DNA of 64,000 bases from Pseudoips prasinana (taxonomy: Eukaryota > Arthropoda > Insecta > Lepidoptera > Nolidae): assembly GCA_951640165.1 (NCBI GenBank), contig OX621238.1, positions 27,118,001 through 27,182,000 of the forward strand. Direction: 5' to 3'. Positions 20,326 to 33,537 of this stretch are shown here, one piece after another. The position numbers and the translations under genes were made by a program. A model generated the notes under the pieces. The model was not told the origin of the DNA. It searched no databases and worked only from the letters and a program-made list of their open reading frames with translations. The first letter of the stretch is position 1. Every line of letters starts with the position of its first letter.

Positions 20326-23300
20326 TTATATCCGGAATCTTGTCATAAACTGTCAGGCTCATACCTTGAGGTAATAAACAAAACACTAATACATAAGTAT
20401 TAGTGTTTTGTTTACCTCTGGTAATATATATAAAAGTGCATTCAAATATCATTCTATAAAAGTGCATTGCAAATATATTTATATGCATGATGTTTTTTCA
20501 CTTCAGTCGTTCATAAAGACTGATAGCAACAGTATTTTTCTTTAAATAATTTCGTACGATAATTATATAATATAGATAATAAAAATAAAGGTGTCGGCAT
20601 ATAGTTCTCGTTTGTGCCCAAGAACACACTTAAGAATAATTACTTACACAGAAAACCCCTAGCAATTTTGGCCATGTTATTAAACATACATACGTTTAAT
20701 AACATAACATAACGTGTACCTACCATCAGGTGACCCACTTGCTGGTTTGTCAACCTCTGACATAAAAAAAAAACATACATTAAACTATAAGAATACAATT
20801 ATAAAATAAGGTTTGTAAATATTTTTATCCTTGTTAACATCAGATAAAAGTCTTCTCAAAGAATGTTAATTATATTATTCGCAATGAAAAGCATGAATAT
20901 AATCAAAAAAATTAAAATCTTAAAATTTAATCGTCCGACGGGTCTCGTACTAACACCCTCTACAAATCCAGGGTAAGCGTAACGTTAAAAAAAGTACCTT
21001 GACGACAGACAGGTCAGGGCATCTACTTTTGTCGTTGAGATCATACCTGAATCGCTAAAGAATACTAAAATGTAACTAGGCTTAAAATGTGGTTATTGAA
21101 TTACGTCTCATCATCGCAATCGTTCTGTGAAATTCTTAAAATGAGCTCATTTTACATTCGAAGGATATTCGTTCAGCTTAACATTTCACGCACGTTCTAG
21201 GCCTGCCAGAGATAAATAAGTTGTGGATGCCAATATTTTACTCCGAACCAATATCGTAAAGAGCAAGGAAACATTTAAAGTTATGTTTTCTTGTAAGGAA
21301 ACTTAGGTCTGAGGTAATTATAAATGACTTCAATGAGTCTCAAAAGATTTAGATTAGATGCGACTGAATCTTTCGTTGTTTATAGTCTAATACACTGACT
21401 TAGTCTACTAGACTGCACTACATCGACAGACCTTACCAGGGACGTAAAAGTTTTACTTTGATAGCACTGTTTGATATCAGCTGCTGAGATTATTGATTTA
21501 AATCTCATGGAGAAATGAACTTTAATTTCTATATTTAGCAAATTTATTATATTCCTTTCAAAACGAATACAAAATTCAATAGTAATCACATAAAATTATA
21601 TAAGAAATAAATTTATTTTTATGTCATCGTATTGAAAATTTTCATGTTTTTTTTCAATATACACACGTATAAATCGTGTTTGACAACATCCATTTATAGT
21701 TATTCATAACAAAGAATAATAGTCCTATTTGCGAAAATAAAAACAAAAGGGTTGTAACACACTGTATTCAGAAAAAATTAAAGTTTGTAAAAACATACTA
21801 CGGCATTTTTTGCAATACCCGATTTCAACAAAATTAAACCAGTAGCTTATCTTATAAAAACATATAAATCAGTTCACACGAATACATAAAAGTAAAAAAA
21901 AACAATCAAATTGATAACGTCTTTCTCTTGAAATTAGTATATAGAGAATTTTGGTGTAGATTCCAGTAAGATTTTCACAAAAAGTGAAGCATTTCAATGA
22001 ATCTATTAAACTAATTTGATATGTTTCAGTAAAAATCTCAATACGACTCGAATGTCACGGAAAACAAAATCGCGTGTTCCGCAAATTAGCCCAGAAACAC
22101 AAATATTTGACCATCATAAAAACCTAAAGGTCATCGTAAATTACAAACATAAATTACTTAAACGTCAACTTTCCGTGAATCTGAATAGGTTGGTAACCGT
22201 GACTTTTTATCATCACTGTAAGAGCTTTAAACATAAAAATACTCTAGACAATTTTTCAACGACGCAGACCCATGAATTTCAAATACGTTTTTACAGATAA
22301 GGGCCATTGTTGATATAAAATACGATTACGCAGCGTAGCCACGCGAGCGCAGGCATCCCCAACCGTAAAAATTACAATACAACAAAGCAAGTGGTACAAA
22401 TCATGGAAATACAAAGTTTGTATTAACGACGGTACTTACCCTTCGTTTTTATGATGAAAAAATCTTTTATTACTGCTTCCAAGTTTAATACGCTGTAAAA
22501 TCTAGTTTGGATATTAAAACAATTATAATGATTCGTTAAATGTTTTGACGTAGCCGCGCATGTAAGGAAGCTACTACTGCAATAGCTATAATTTCTCCTA
22601 TTAACCCGTCAGCGGTGACATGAAATGGCTTTAAACAAGTTCAAACAGTCAGACTCACACAGCGGTAAACTAGACATATAATATGACTTACTGAGAGTTT
22701 GTTAAACTCGTATTATTAGAACCAAGTAACCTACTTTGTCTTCGTCGGCATCATAGATAATATTTTAAATCCTCGCATCGTCAAGCATCTTAGCTTAAAT
22801 AAGGTAATGAGTTTGTTCTTAGGTTATGACAAAACTTATTTTAGTAAGTTTGTAAGTAGATTTATTGCATATTTAATTGAGTTAATTACACAAAAACAAA
22901 AGATCATGAACTAAACTAACTGCGAAATTAACTCGGAAGCACCTGCCGTGTACACGTCATGAGGACCGTAATAACTGAAGAATTAAGACGAATCCCGGCA
23001 ATTTAACTCGTAAGTCGACTTGGAAACATTTGGCACAGGGAGAAAAGCTTAACACGAAATTCAAAATGCCTTTATTATTTTAAGCTACCTCCTTTGCATT
23101 ATGCCGTTCTTTGTCTATGATTAACTATGATATTGCGCTTGAGCTTAAGATAATTGGGAAGAAATAATGTTGTCTTTAGACTCGCGGTACCGACTCGGTG
23201 ATTAAGTATCTCATTGTGTAAGAAACAGCCCGGAAATTAAACAAGTTTTTGCGTGTGGACTTTAAAGGGTTTCCAGCATCACTTTTGATAGATTTATGAG

Positions 23301-24035
23301 CAAAACTGAGCTTGAACCGCTGTTTAAAACGATTTGTTCTAGTTCTTGGCAACTTACGTAACATAATAAATTAATATTGACCATGCAAATAAGTCTGACG
23401 AGTTTTGTTATACTTGCGGAAACTATTCACATACTTTCATATTATTACTTCAAGAGTTGTTTATCTTACATAATCTCGCCACTCCACTCCAACTTAACAA
23501 AAGGCTCTATGTTTTGAACGCTTAAATAGATTACAATTAACCATATGTAACAACATATAGTTCAAAACCGTATTAAACTCATTTCAACCATTGGTGAGCT
23601 TGATTGCGACAGAGAGACAGACATACATGCATAGTCATTCACTGTTTAGATCCCCTTTAAATTGTATTCAAATACCGCTATGTACATATGTCGACGTAAA
23701 CTAAAGACAATTCATTTTGTTATTGGTGTTTTACGTTACAGATGAGTATTTCGTTTACGATTACGTTTGATATTAATGTTATATCTTAACAGGTAAAACT
23801 GAACTCTCAAATATCACTCTCTTATCCGTCGATCAGAAATGGCTTTATAATATATCTTAAGATCAAAGTAGGGAGCAAAGTTAGTCCAAAAAGCCCTCAT
23901 TAAGATTCCTGTGTCGACAGTTATAACATAAAGTCATAACATTGATTACCGGTTAATAACGCCAAGGATTCCTTAACAGTTTTTATTATAGTTTGAGTCC
24001 GATATCTCAAAATGTTATATCATGCTCCTATTATA
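20326..24035. other. long AT-rich stretch; one hairpin, one repeat scrap, no gene
   Basis: Contains a 17 bp perfect inverted repeat (20376-20392 with 20397-20413, 4-base loop) and a minus-strand fragment of the GATGGTAAG repeat at 20715-20760. The short ORF at 22016-22300 has basic, low-complexity content that I do not recognise. No other feature supported. Confidence 0.4.
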
Positions 24036-24250
24036 TTGGCTCTTTCGTTGGTCTAGTGGAGATACTGTGCCGGACATAATGCATTATAGGTTCAATCCCT
24101 GTCCATGCTAAAATTTATATTGGTCTCTTCGGTCGTGTCAGCTTGCCATCTCATCGGACATGGTTCGATGAGATGGCTAGCTGTGTAGTATAGAGTGAGG
24201 AAATAGATAGACATTTGTCTAATGTCGCGCAGATGGCTAGATTCAGCTGC
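24036..24250 (+). repeat. tRNA-derived SINE
   Basis: The head carries an A box (TGGTCTAGTGG at 24049-24059) and a B box (AGGTTCAATCCC at 24088-24099), spaced as in a tRNA gene. The body contains a 12 bp perfect inverted repeat (GCCATCTCATCG and CGATGAGATGGC). The right end is uncertain. Confidence 0.55.
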
Positions 24251-25740
24251 CATGGGTTAAATCGGTTAAATATTAAAAACAGAAGCATTTGAATATTCTT
24301 ATTAAGACTCTGTTTCCTATACGAACCTTCATATAAAAGTTAGAGGACGCATAAATAGCAGATTTAAAATAGGTATTCTGCACTCTTCACGTCTATTAAT
24401 GTCAATGTAAAGCTTGACGCAGGTCAAGAAGTTTAATACAGCTACAGTCAACGGTAAAAGGAGATGACACTTTTGTATCACCTGTAGAGGTATATGACGA
24501 GTTAAAAGGCAGGTAATGGTTTTAAAAATATAGAAAAACTGTAACTGAAGTTTGAATAGACTTATTAAATCGATAACACAATTCATCTTAATAAATGTTT
24601 AAAACAAAATCATTTTGGTAAATTATCACGAAATTCAAAATATCTTTTTTTATTTGTAGTAGGTATGTTATAGGAAAAATCTATTCGTATATTTTGTTAA
24701 ATTGACTGATAATAATATGATTTGTTAAATTCTGAATCCGTTTCGTCCACTCCATATTACCCAGTACTCGTAAAATAATATATACTTTTATGTACTAATC
24801 TGCGCCGCAGCCAAATTTTCCCGCAGATAAAGGAGGCGTTGGGGCGGAGGTGGCAGTGAAGAAGTATCCTATTTTGATCTTATAGAAAATACAGCCAGGA
24901 TATTAGCCTTTTGGTCCTGCGCATGAAAGAGATTGCCAGATCATCAGATTCATCCGGCATAGGGGCAGCTTTGAAAAGACGTGAGTCATATGTATGTCTC
25001 AAAAGTCGTATACCCCGGGTTCCGCGTACCAGAAATGCCTTATATTTATCGACCTGGTACTTTACAACATAAATTATAGTATCCATTAATTATTGTATTT
25101 TTTATTAACGCGAACATTTACTGTAATAGATTATTCGAAAGTTGAAGAATTCAACAAAATTAACCCAACTCTTTTGCGGTGTTAACTTTATAGACAACAC
25201 AGTAAATTGAGATTATTTCTCATTTTTTTGTAATTAGTAAGGCAATAAAAAGTTTTAAGGAAAAGAAACGAGATCCACTTTTATTGCCTATTTTACAATT
25301 TATAATTTTAAAAAGTAAAACAATGTTTGGTTCTGCTTGTTATAAATCATATCATCACGCCTAAACGCCGGGGTCTAGGTGCGTAACTTCTTTTATAATG
25401 ATAGTTTATAATCAAATTAGAAAACTATATATTTTTTTTATTTAGTTTTGATAATTGTTAATGTGTTATTACTAAATTTGACAATTGCTAACGAGAGAGC
25501 CCGGAGCGCATATATAATTTTAAATATAATTACGTTCTTACCGATATTCTCTATTTATCTATTGTGTTACTTTGGTGTCAGAGCTGTTTAAACCGCCATG
25601 ATAACCGTCTTCCTTTTTGAATTTAGTTAATTCAATATGCCTGTAGATTACTTAATTCTTTACTTATGCTTATAAGTATTTGGTTAGAAACGTAATAAAA
25701 TTATGTGCCTAAATACGGTCAAAAAAGCCGCACAATTTTT
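24251..25740. other. AT-rich sequence, no gene seen
   Basis: A GC-richer patch at 24800-25090 has short open frames on both strands with no recognised motif. Nothing else is supported. Confidence 0.35.
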
Positions 25741-25837
25741 AATTTTATTAACCTGATCTTTATCTTATCTTGTTTGGAGTGTACTTCTGTACAGCACTTC
25801 GACCCTTCAGGATCTTTTGTACTATCCCCCAATGCTT

Positions 25838-27060
25838 TTATTCTATCCCTAGAGCCCTGAATGAAGTCTGCACGTAATCCAGTACGCTCCTTAGAGGTAG
25901 ATCCTTGTAGTCACCTGGTTCTGGATATGCCAGCCCCAGGATTGCCATTCTGTGTCTTGCCAATGCATCGCATTTGCATATTATATGCAGCATTGTTTCA
26001 TTTTCTTCCCCACAGGTCCTGCAGATCGGGCTATTCGACAGTCCCAGTTTGTGTAGGTGGTAGTTGGTGCCGTAGTGGCCCGTGAATACTGCTACTATTA
26101 GTCGTAGCTGGTTTCTGCTGTATTTCCAAAGCTTCTTGGACCAGCTCTTGTCTACTCCTTTAATGAGTTGTTTGGAGTGTTTTAGTTCCTTGGTTTTGAT
26201 CCACATTTGGTTGTGTTTAATTGTGGATTCATTTTTGAGGAATGCTCCTATTACGTTTGGAGGAATCCCTACGCACGGTTCTGGTCCACAGAACTGACTT
26301 TCAGATCCCTTCCTAGCCAGTGCATCTGCTTTTTCGTTGCCTTCTATTCCCGTATGGCCTGGTACCCATACGAGTTTGACTTTATTTTTAGTGGCAAGTT
26401 TGTTCAGAGCCGTGATACAGTTCTGGGTTAGTTTCGATTCGATTTTGTGTGACATCAGGGCTTTTAATGTAGCCTGGCTGTCACTAAGTATGTAGATGGT
26501 CTTACCTTTCGTCTCCCTATCTATGATTGTCTGGGCGCATGTTATTATCGCGAAGTTGCCCATGCTTTCGTTGATACTGCAGGTTTCATTATAAACCCCC
26601 GCACCTGTGCCGGATTTCATTTACGATCCGTCTGTATACCAAATTTGACTTTGTTCGTTTTGTTTACAAAGTCCCAATTTCCATTCCTCTCTGCTAGGGA
26701 TGTATAAATTATATTGTTGTTCAAATGTATAGGTTGGTTGCATTTTATCGCTGCCCATCCCTATTACATTGTCATGATGTTTCCAGTTTTCTATCTGCGT
26801 GTGCTTGGTGGGCATACGATCGTAAGATGTATGTCCCAGGGCAGTAAGTCTTTGGAGTGTTTTCCTTGCCTCTTCTTGTACTTCAATGTGTAGAGGTACT
26901 AGGTCTAGGATTACTTCCAAGGCTGCTGTTGGTGTAGTGCTAAACGCCCCTGTCATTGCTAAGCAGGCAGTGCGTTGTATTTTGTTCAGTTCACTAGTTC
27001 ACTTGTTCTTGTTCAACCTGATCTTAATATTACGCATAGCTTGGAACGTAAAGGAGCATG
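25838..27060 (-). pseudogene. non-LTR retrotransposon ORF2 3' part: RT thumb, RNase H and zinc knuckle
   Basis: From the right: degraded RT sequence, then NKIQRTACLAMTGAFSTTP and AALEVILDLVPLHIEVQEEA (RT thumb), then WYTDGS starting the RNase H domain. A TAA (26621-26623) sits where an AAA lysine is expected, followed in the same frame by MKSGTGAGVYNE. RNase H landmarks follow: ILSDSQATLKAL, WVPGHTGIEGNEKADALA, then a Cys/His knuckle CRTCGEENETMLHIICKC. The usual glutamate block before CAQ reads GNFAIITCAQT, so the catalytic Glu seems lost. RT-plus-RNase H architecture points to the I/R1/Jockey group. Upstream of about 26995 the frame breaks (stops near 27002). It is 5'-truncated and dead. 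Confidence 0.85.
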
Positions 27061-27109
27061 GGCGGAACTCACGCCTAGTGCCATACGGCAGAGATTATAC
27101 TATTGTAAC

Positions 27110-27655
27110 AGGTTGGAACTCACTAAATACTAATTACACAAGGATATCACACTCACGAATAAATTTTATACACAACAATAATACACAAAAGTGAGTAATT
27201 CATTGTTTCCTAAATATTAACTTACCTGTTATTAATATCATGTTATTTAGTGTTTTAGCAGTCACGCAAGTTCGGAATTAGGTATTAGCTTGAGTAATGT
27301 CCTTGGTTTTATTACCATTGACGTCAGCTTTGATTTATTCTAGTAACTGTTGTTAAAGTGCTCTTGACCGAATTGTCTCGGCGGATATTAGTCATTTACG
27401 TAGAAAGCTACCAATTGAGTATTGACATTTTAAATTGTAAATATCATACAACACAGCATAAATATAAACCAAAATTTATTTTATTTATGGAAGGGGACGA
27501 TTATATTGTCTATGATATAATATTTTGTTGATAATCCAATTGACTTGATACTTGATCTAATTTTGCTCTTTTTGTATAGAACTTTATAAATATTTTATCG
27601 ATTTTTAGGATTCCATAGTCAACAATTCGAGTGCTCGAATGACGTGCAGAAAAGA
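27110..27655. other. AT-rich sequence, no gene seen
   Basis: No supported feature. Confidence 0.4.
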
Positions 27656-27659
27656 CGTG

Positions 27660-27870
27660 TTCTAAAGTAGGGCAAAGGTAGGCAATTTAATAGATCACAT
27701 CTCACACTTCATCAAAATTCAACAACGTAACCTTAACCGGCGGGCATAGAATATTATTTATTCTTTCGTAGTTAGAACTGCACATTTGCTTTGCAATTAC
27801 AACTCATTTTACTAGTAACTGACAGATGTCAAATGTGATCTATTAAATTGGCCCTACTTTAGTTTATAAA
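27660..27870. mobile_element. ~200 bp foldback/MITE-like element
   Basis: Inverted ends share CTAAAGTAGGGC and CAATTTAATAGATCACAT. The left arm has an extra ~10 bases (AAAGGTAGG) relative to the right. The interior is non-coding. The TSD is not resolved. Confidence 0.6.
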
Positions 27871-28137
27871 CAGCACTATTCCTTGGAATTTGACATTTAA
27901 TGATGTTTGGTCAGTTGCTATACCTTGTCTCTCCTGAGAACATCTCATGGACGAACTCTATTTAGTGGGTGGTGCTAGAACAGGATGGTAAGTTTGTGCT
28001 TAGACCTGCTGAGAGTGGTAATTTATGATTAGTTCATTTCAGCTCCAATACTTGAACCTCGACCTGTTTGCCTCCGCAGCCGATGCCAATATAATCAACG
28101 GTGTTCAGTAACTTTTTTCAATATGATGCATATTTCA

Positions 28138-28386
28138 CAAAATAAAATTCGTGTGGCTTCTGGCTTAGAAAGAATAACAGGGCCACATCATATCTACCCG
28201 TGGGTGTTGTAAAGGGCCACTAAAGAATATACCAGGTAGTCAGGCAGCAGCGCCACCTGTGTACTAGCTACCACCTAACTGCGGTCGCCTGTGGTCACTA
28301 CGGCAAACCATCCAAATCGTAAAGTTACAGAAACTTATGGGAAGGCCTGTGTCCGGCAGTGGACGATATCAGGCTGGTGATAATGA
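28138..28386 (+). repeat. SINE-B copy 3
   Basis: Reads GTGTGGCTTCTGGCTTAGAA, then CACCTGTGTACTAGCTACC, GGTCACTACGGCAAACC, GGAAGGCCTGTGTCCGGCAG and TGGACGATATCAGGCTGGTG. Colinear with 32823-33048. Confidence 0.65.
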
Positions 28387-28479
28387 AAAGACTATAAAGC
28401 CAAGAAAACATTACGCGTGGTGCAACAGTCAATTGTTCGGGTTTGGATATTTAAGAATGCATATTTACACTTTTTTTGA

Positions 28480-28560
28480 GCCAGCGCGACAGCTGACGGT
28501 GAGTGATCACCACCTTCCATGGAAAATCGGAAAACCAGATGGGCCGTAAGTGGTAAGAAA
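28480..28560 (+). repeat. scrap of the GTGAGTGATCACCACC repeat
   Basis: CAGCTGACGGTGAGTGATCA followed by CCACCTTCCATGG resembles the repeat at 15771-15895. Confidence 0.4.
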
Positions 28561-28631
28561 GGCTCGCTTCTTGAAAGTCGCCATATTGAAAAATATTCTA
28601 AATTATGAATCGCTAACATTGTTTTTAGATG

Positions 28632-29070
28632 CTTAAATATATCGCTGTGGCAGATAGATGTACAGAATGCGTCACATCATAGCCCCTTTTACCATTTTGA
28701 TTTTAACATTTTTACGGAACTCGATAAACTATGAAATCAGTAAATAGAAAATTTCCAGCTTCCCTGGATGCTGTATTGTCGCATTACCGGTATAGTCAGC
28801 AAACAATTGTCCGATATTTACCGATGCAAGTAGCAAAGTTAATCCGCTAATGAAATTGCTTAGATATGTCGTTGTGATAGATAGATGGACGGACTGCGAT
28901 GTATCATAGCCCATTTTACCATTTTAGTACGAAACTCGACAAACTATGAAATCAGTGAATAGGAAATTTCCAGTTCCCAAGTTGCTGTATTGTCACTTTA
29001 TCGATATTGCCGGCACACGATTGTCCAATGTTTTCCGCAGTTACTAGCACAGTTAACCCGCTAATGACAT
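28632..29070 (+). repeat. two-copy tandem repeat, 215-226 bp unit
   Basis: Unit 1 is 28632-28857 and unit 2 is 28858-29070. Shared blocks are CAGATAGATG/ATAGATAGATGG, AAACTATGAAATCAGT, AGGAAATTTCCAG, GCTGTATTGTC and AACCCGCTAATGA. They have diverged by substitutions and small indels. This could be a remnant of a longer array. Confidence 0.7.
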
Positions 29071-29074
29071 TACA

Positions 29075-32055
29075 GCTACACGGCTTGTACAAACAAGAAC
29101 GCATTGGAATTTACCATAATACAGGCTCCGAGCCTTTGCCAATTCCAATCCGACCCAACATCGATCCATCGATAAAACTTAAAAGTAAAGAAAAGACTCC
29201 TTGGCTGAATATTGACCACAGTGAATTATTTCTTTTAAATGCATATGTAATTGTCAAGCTCAACATTTAGTAGTAAAGTAATTCTTTATATAAATAACTA
29301 GTTATTTTACTTTTATGTACGTATTTTTAAATTATTAGACTATAATTTAAATTTAGATGTAACAAATGGTGAGATCAGAAGGCTATCGACCAGTAGTGTG
29401 TTATTTTAAGCAACAATTCCCTAAGGGCACGTTAATGGAGTTTGGATCATATAGTTTTGACCACTAAAATAAAAAGTCAAAGTTCTATAAAGATAGCTAC
29501 TATCACAGCTAAAGGACAGGGGGCCAACGCGGTCCTCGCCTGCAAGGATCCTCCCTTGAGTAGCCGAGCCGAGTAGCGTAGATAAAGTTGCTGGTTGAGG
29601 CTTTCTTTAGCTAGCTCGGTGGACGAAAGGAAGAAAGAAGTCTGAAAGTTACTCCGAACATGCTTTTTCATATTATTTTGGCATCTGCTTAGATTTCTTT
29701 TTTACAATTTGCTGTTATGTTCGCTATTTTGAAGTGATAATCAGAAGCATACATTTGTGAGTTTTTTGAATCACTGAGACTCATACCTCTTGAAATTTGG
29801 ATCTGAATGAAAGAGATACAACATCTATTCGGTTCCTTACGACCTATATGACACACCACATAGGATGCGGTATGCGAAAAAACATTCCACTCTTAAAATG
29901 TAAAGGAGGTCAAGAAAGGGAAAAACGTGGTAAAATAAAATCTTGGAATAATCATTTTTGGGTAATGATTAATTCGAGATTTTATTGCACCACGTTTTTG
30001 GTACGGCTAATATGTATATATGCCTAATTAAAGCTTTCTAGTAAAGTTTATGACCTAAGATGTATGATTGTAGAACATGGCGTAACTATAAGGATTATTT
30101 GATTACTACGAAACCCTGAAATTGCGGTTACCTAAAACTAAATATAAATATTGAAATCGCATAATACTACAAACACGTGACGCGCTCGTCCATATGAGGA
30201 TCATTGATGCGACTGCAAGCTATAAGTCATAGGGGAAGGTAGTTGGGAACAGCAATACTCAAAGTATGGGGCGTACTGTTGATAACACAGCTACACTTCT
30301 ACTACGATAACCTCTTGGCAGCCTACGATAGACATGTTTTCAAGGTCACTGACTGACTGTACTAAGGTCGGCGACGGGTGAATCGGATTGAAATCGGTAA
30401 CTAGAGCCATGGTTATATACCGTAAAATTGTCGTCAGTATAATGAAAGCCATAATTGTTGAGCTTAAAGTTGATATTATCATTTACAGATTGCATTCTCA
30501 TAATAGTACAATCGACGACGAGTCAGTGTAACACACAAGTTTGAAAACTGGCTTTACTGCATATGTAATAAGCGTGTTATTAAGTTTAAAGTGTGTACGC
30601 TGATGTGGCGTCTACAGTAACGTAATATAAACGGTGAATGCTCCTTGAATCTCCGTGTAATATTGTTCCTTGGTTGTCTCAGAGCAATAGAAACGGTCAT
30701 AAACGACAAGGCGGAATGTCGTATGCGGTTCTTAACTACAATGACTACTAGTTACCGTATGTTTCTCGTCAAAAAACGTATAACACATTAGTGCTAAACG
30801 CGATACTTATTATAAACCGAAGGGAGCATTTTTTTTGTTGTTTTTGTACTTCTTCTGAAGATGAGAAGCCAGCATCAAGTTATGGCGCGTTACAAGCTTG
30901 TTATTTTTAATAAGTTTTAAAATGGTGTAGCATATCGGTGATATTCATTAATTTTATAGGTTTTCTTAAAGTTGAATGAAATGTAGAAAATTTTCATAGA
31001 TTTTATTATGAAACGTAACTAAAAATCTAAGAACCATATAGGTATAATCTACACAATAATCTATTATAAACAAAATGCATTGATATTGATCTACCGGTTC
31101 GGAGATACGCAACCACAGACAGACACAAGTCCAATAAATGTCGCCCTGAGTTCTGAATAGTATGTAGACGTAAATTACGTAGAGCTTCATCAACCAAAAC
31201 TGCTATATTTTTGGTTGTTGAAGCTCTAATAATTCATATAGAAAACGTGTTATTACGTAAATTTAAACTCCCCAAGTTAAAATCCATGGAGGCTAAGTTT
31301 TTGTTTAATTGTTGTATTTCATATGGTAAGCAAACAAAAATCCCTTGAATAAGAAAGGTCGAGCTTAGTATTTTTACACTCTGTAACCAGCTCGATTAGG
31401 AAGTATATCCATATTATAAAATACAGTGTATTCTATATCATGACAACAGAATTCATTAAGATGGGAGGAGGTTAACAAAACAAACGTGAATGATACAGTG
31501 TACTAGAAACATCATTTACCACGCTTTCCAACAAGATGGCCATAAGTTGTTACGCCATCTTAGTAGTACAAAAAACTTACTTTCAAAGGTTTAATGAATG
31601 TAGTCTACTCAGTTTCTTATTTCCATTAAGTATAATGTATAAATTAAACTATTTGTACCTTATAAGCACCCACTAAAATATAGGTCAGACCATACAAAAT
31701 GACGCCCACAATCTATTAACGTTCCACAACAAAAAGGCACGATAACAATAGAGCTTAATGCACGCAAACTAAGTGTATAATGTAGCAATACTAGCGGCTT
31801 AATGTAGGCACTAAAGCTGTTTGCGTTATGTGAAGCGCACAAGTTAGTATGTGAACGTGCACATAATACACTTGACGGTGACTTTTCGAGTATGCTGAAC
31901 TTTAAATGAGATTCTTAGAATGTTGTAAGGGGACACTTTACGGTTGTATATTCTACTTGCAACCCGTTTCCTAAACCCAAGCCTTAAGGCCCATCCTTCA
32001 GCGCCCAACCATGTTTTACATGCTATAAAATAATTGTATACGCTTTCTAAAATAA
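29075..32055. other. AT-rich sequence with two hairpins, no gene seen
   Basis: A 36 bp imperfect inverted repeat (29921-29956 with 29964-29999, five mismatches, 7-base loop) may be a small foldback element. A 19 bp inverted repeat (31181-31199 with 31209-31227, one mismatch, 9-base loop) is a simple stem-loop. ORFs here are short and unrecognised. Confidence 0.4.
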
Positions 32056-32056
32056 A

Positions 32057-32466
32057 AAAATAAAAAAGGTTTTTATTCACGTAGAAAAAGCGCTTGTTAT
32101 TCACAAAAAAGCGCTTGTAAATAGTCAGAACATGTTTGTAGTAATATAATTGTATACATTATTATTTCTAGTAACATATGTATCTTGTGCGGGTCGCAGG
32201 AAGCCGCTGGATGCGGGCAGCGCAGGACCGGCTATTGTGGAGATCCTTGGGGGAGGCCTTTGTCCAGCAGTGGACGTCTTTCGGCTGATATGATGATGAT
32301 GAACATAGATATTTAGGTACATATTGTATGAAAACATTTATAAAATTTATTTTATTATAGCAATCATATTTAGCTAGCTCGTATCAAGTTATTGTCAAGA
32401 AATATGTTTAATTATCTAGTTTAAGTCTAATATTTTTACTACATATTGTCAATGGTCTTCTAAAAC
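32057..32466 (-). repeat. dispersed repeat 'family C', copy 3, split by an insertion
   Basis: Inverted relative to copies 1 and 2: AAAAAGGTTTTTATTCACGT at the left through CATATTGTCAATGG at the right. Interrupted by a 123 bp insertion at 32179-32301, absent from the other two copies. Confidence 0.75.
32179..32301 (+). mobile_element. 5'-truncated non-LTR insertion with intact C-terminal codons
   Basis: Flanked by AACATA on both sides (32173-32178 and 32302-32307), consistent with a 6 bp TSD. It encodes GSRWMRAAQDRLLWRSLGEA then FVQQWTSFG and a stop, followed by a TATGATGATGATG tail. This is the same element type as 16735-17125 and supplies the 3' tail found on SINE-A and SINE-B. All 29 codons are undamaged, so it is comparatively young. 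Confidence 0.8.
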
Positions 32467-32664
32467 CTTCCTTCAGCCATCTTGTATAATTAATATTCAA
32501 TATTCATAACTACTTTTCTTTTTGATATTTAATGAGTAAAATACATCGAAGTGTTTACTTGTTCTGAATATTTATCTTGTAAGATAAATAATAAAAATTA
32601 CTTTGGACACAGTGCAATCTGATCCTTAACTAGGCAGAGTCACCCTGCCAACCAGACAACTAAT

Positions 32665-32805
32665 GTACAGACGCCAGCACATCAAGCTTCTCCAATCTGT
32701 CAAATTTCCCCAATTGAAAATGAACCTTATGATTTCGTGATAAAGTTGAAAATCTATAAAGGAAATTTGACAGATTGGAGTAGCTTGAGGTGCTGACGTC
32801 TGTAC
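32665..32805. mobile_element. 141 bp foldback MITE, copy 1
   Basis: Ends are ~45 bp inverted repeats starting GTACAGACGCCAGCAC and sharing CTCCAATCTGTCAAATTTCC. A second copy lies at 35216-35356. No coding capacity. Confidence 0.8.
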
Positions 32806-32822
32806 ATATTATAGACAAATAA

Positions 32823-33048
32823 GCCATGTGGTTTCCGGCTTAAAAAGGCGACTAAGGGATACAAGAGGCAGTCGGGCAACAGCACCTGTGTACTATAGCG
32901 ACCATCTCACGACAGTCACCAACTCGCATACCAAGTGCGGTCACTACGGCAAACCCCTCCAAATGGCAACATTATAATAACCTTTGACGGAGGCCTATGA
33001 CCTAATCCTATTTCCTATCAATGGACGAAATCAGGGTGATGATATATT
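32823..33048 (+). repeat. SINE-B copy 4
   Basis: Reads GCCATGTGGTTTCCGGCTTA, GGCGACTAAGGGATACAAGA, GCACCTGTGTACTATAGCG, GGAGGCCTATGACC and ATCAATGGACGAAATCAGGG. Confidence 0.65.
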
Positions 33049-33537
33049 ATAACTTGCACTTAAATACAGAAGAAGTAACCGTGTTCATCACGCAAAGATT
33101 TGTCATGGCTGGTGCCCACGACCTTTAGATTAGTCGCTGACCACATACAGTTCCAAAAACTGTGTACATTTATTTTACAGCATTTAAAACATCTAAACGT
33201 GCCAGCGAGATAGCTGCGTTCTGAAGGATGGGCCTTAAATATGGTCGCAGTGCCGCCCGCGGCGGCCCCGTCTCGTAATATGTTCAAGAATTTTGTACCT
33301 GATTTTTAGTTTGGTGGGCCATAAGAAGCTTTTGCGGAGATAAAAACGAAATATTGATAACGAAATGTTGTAAACCGATTTTCGGCTTTGCTTTCCATTT
33401 CAAATATTAAAAATAGATTAAAAAGAGTTATTGCTGAATCCGATTACCGAAATCCCTTCAAACAAATTGAATGATCGAATTCAGAACTATTTGATTTGTT
33501 GATTGTCATTCTGAGTATATCTAGAATTTCAGCAGGT

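Noticed and set aside
24880..25086. 68-codon minus ORF in a GC-richer patch
   Set aside because: No motif or repeat match, and frames are open on both strands.
25861..26431. Three overlapping plus-strand ORFs
   Set aside because: Antisense shadows of the RNase H-bearing LINE frame on the minus strand.
28632..29070. Tandem repeat considered as a CRISPR-like array
   Set aside because: Only two long diverged units, no short repeats with spacers, and the genome is clearly eukaryotic.
31181..31227. 19 bp stem-loop considered as a microRNA precursor
   Set aside because: The stem is short, the loop only 9 bases, and there is no conservation or expression evidence.
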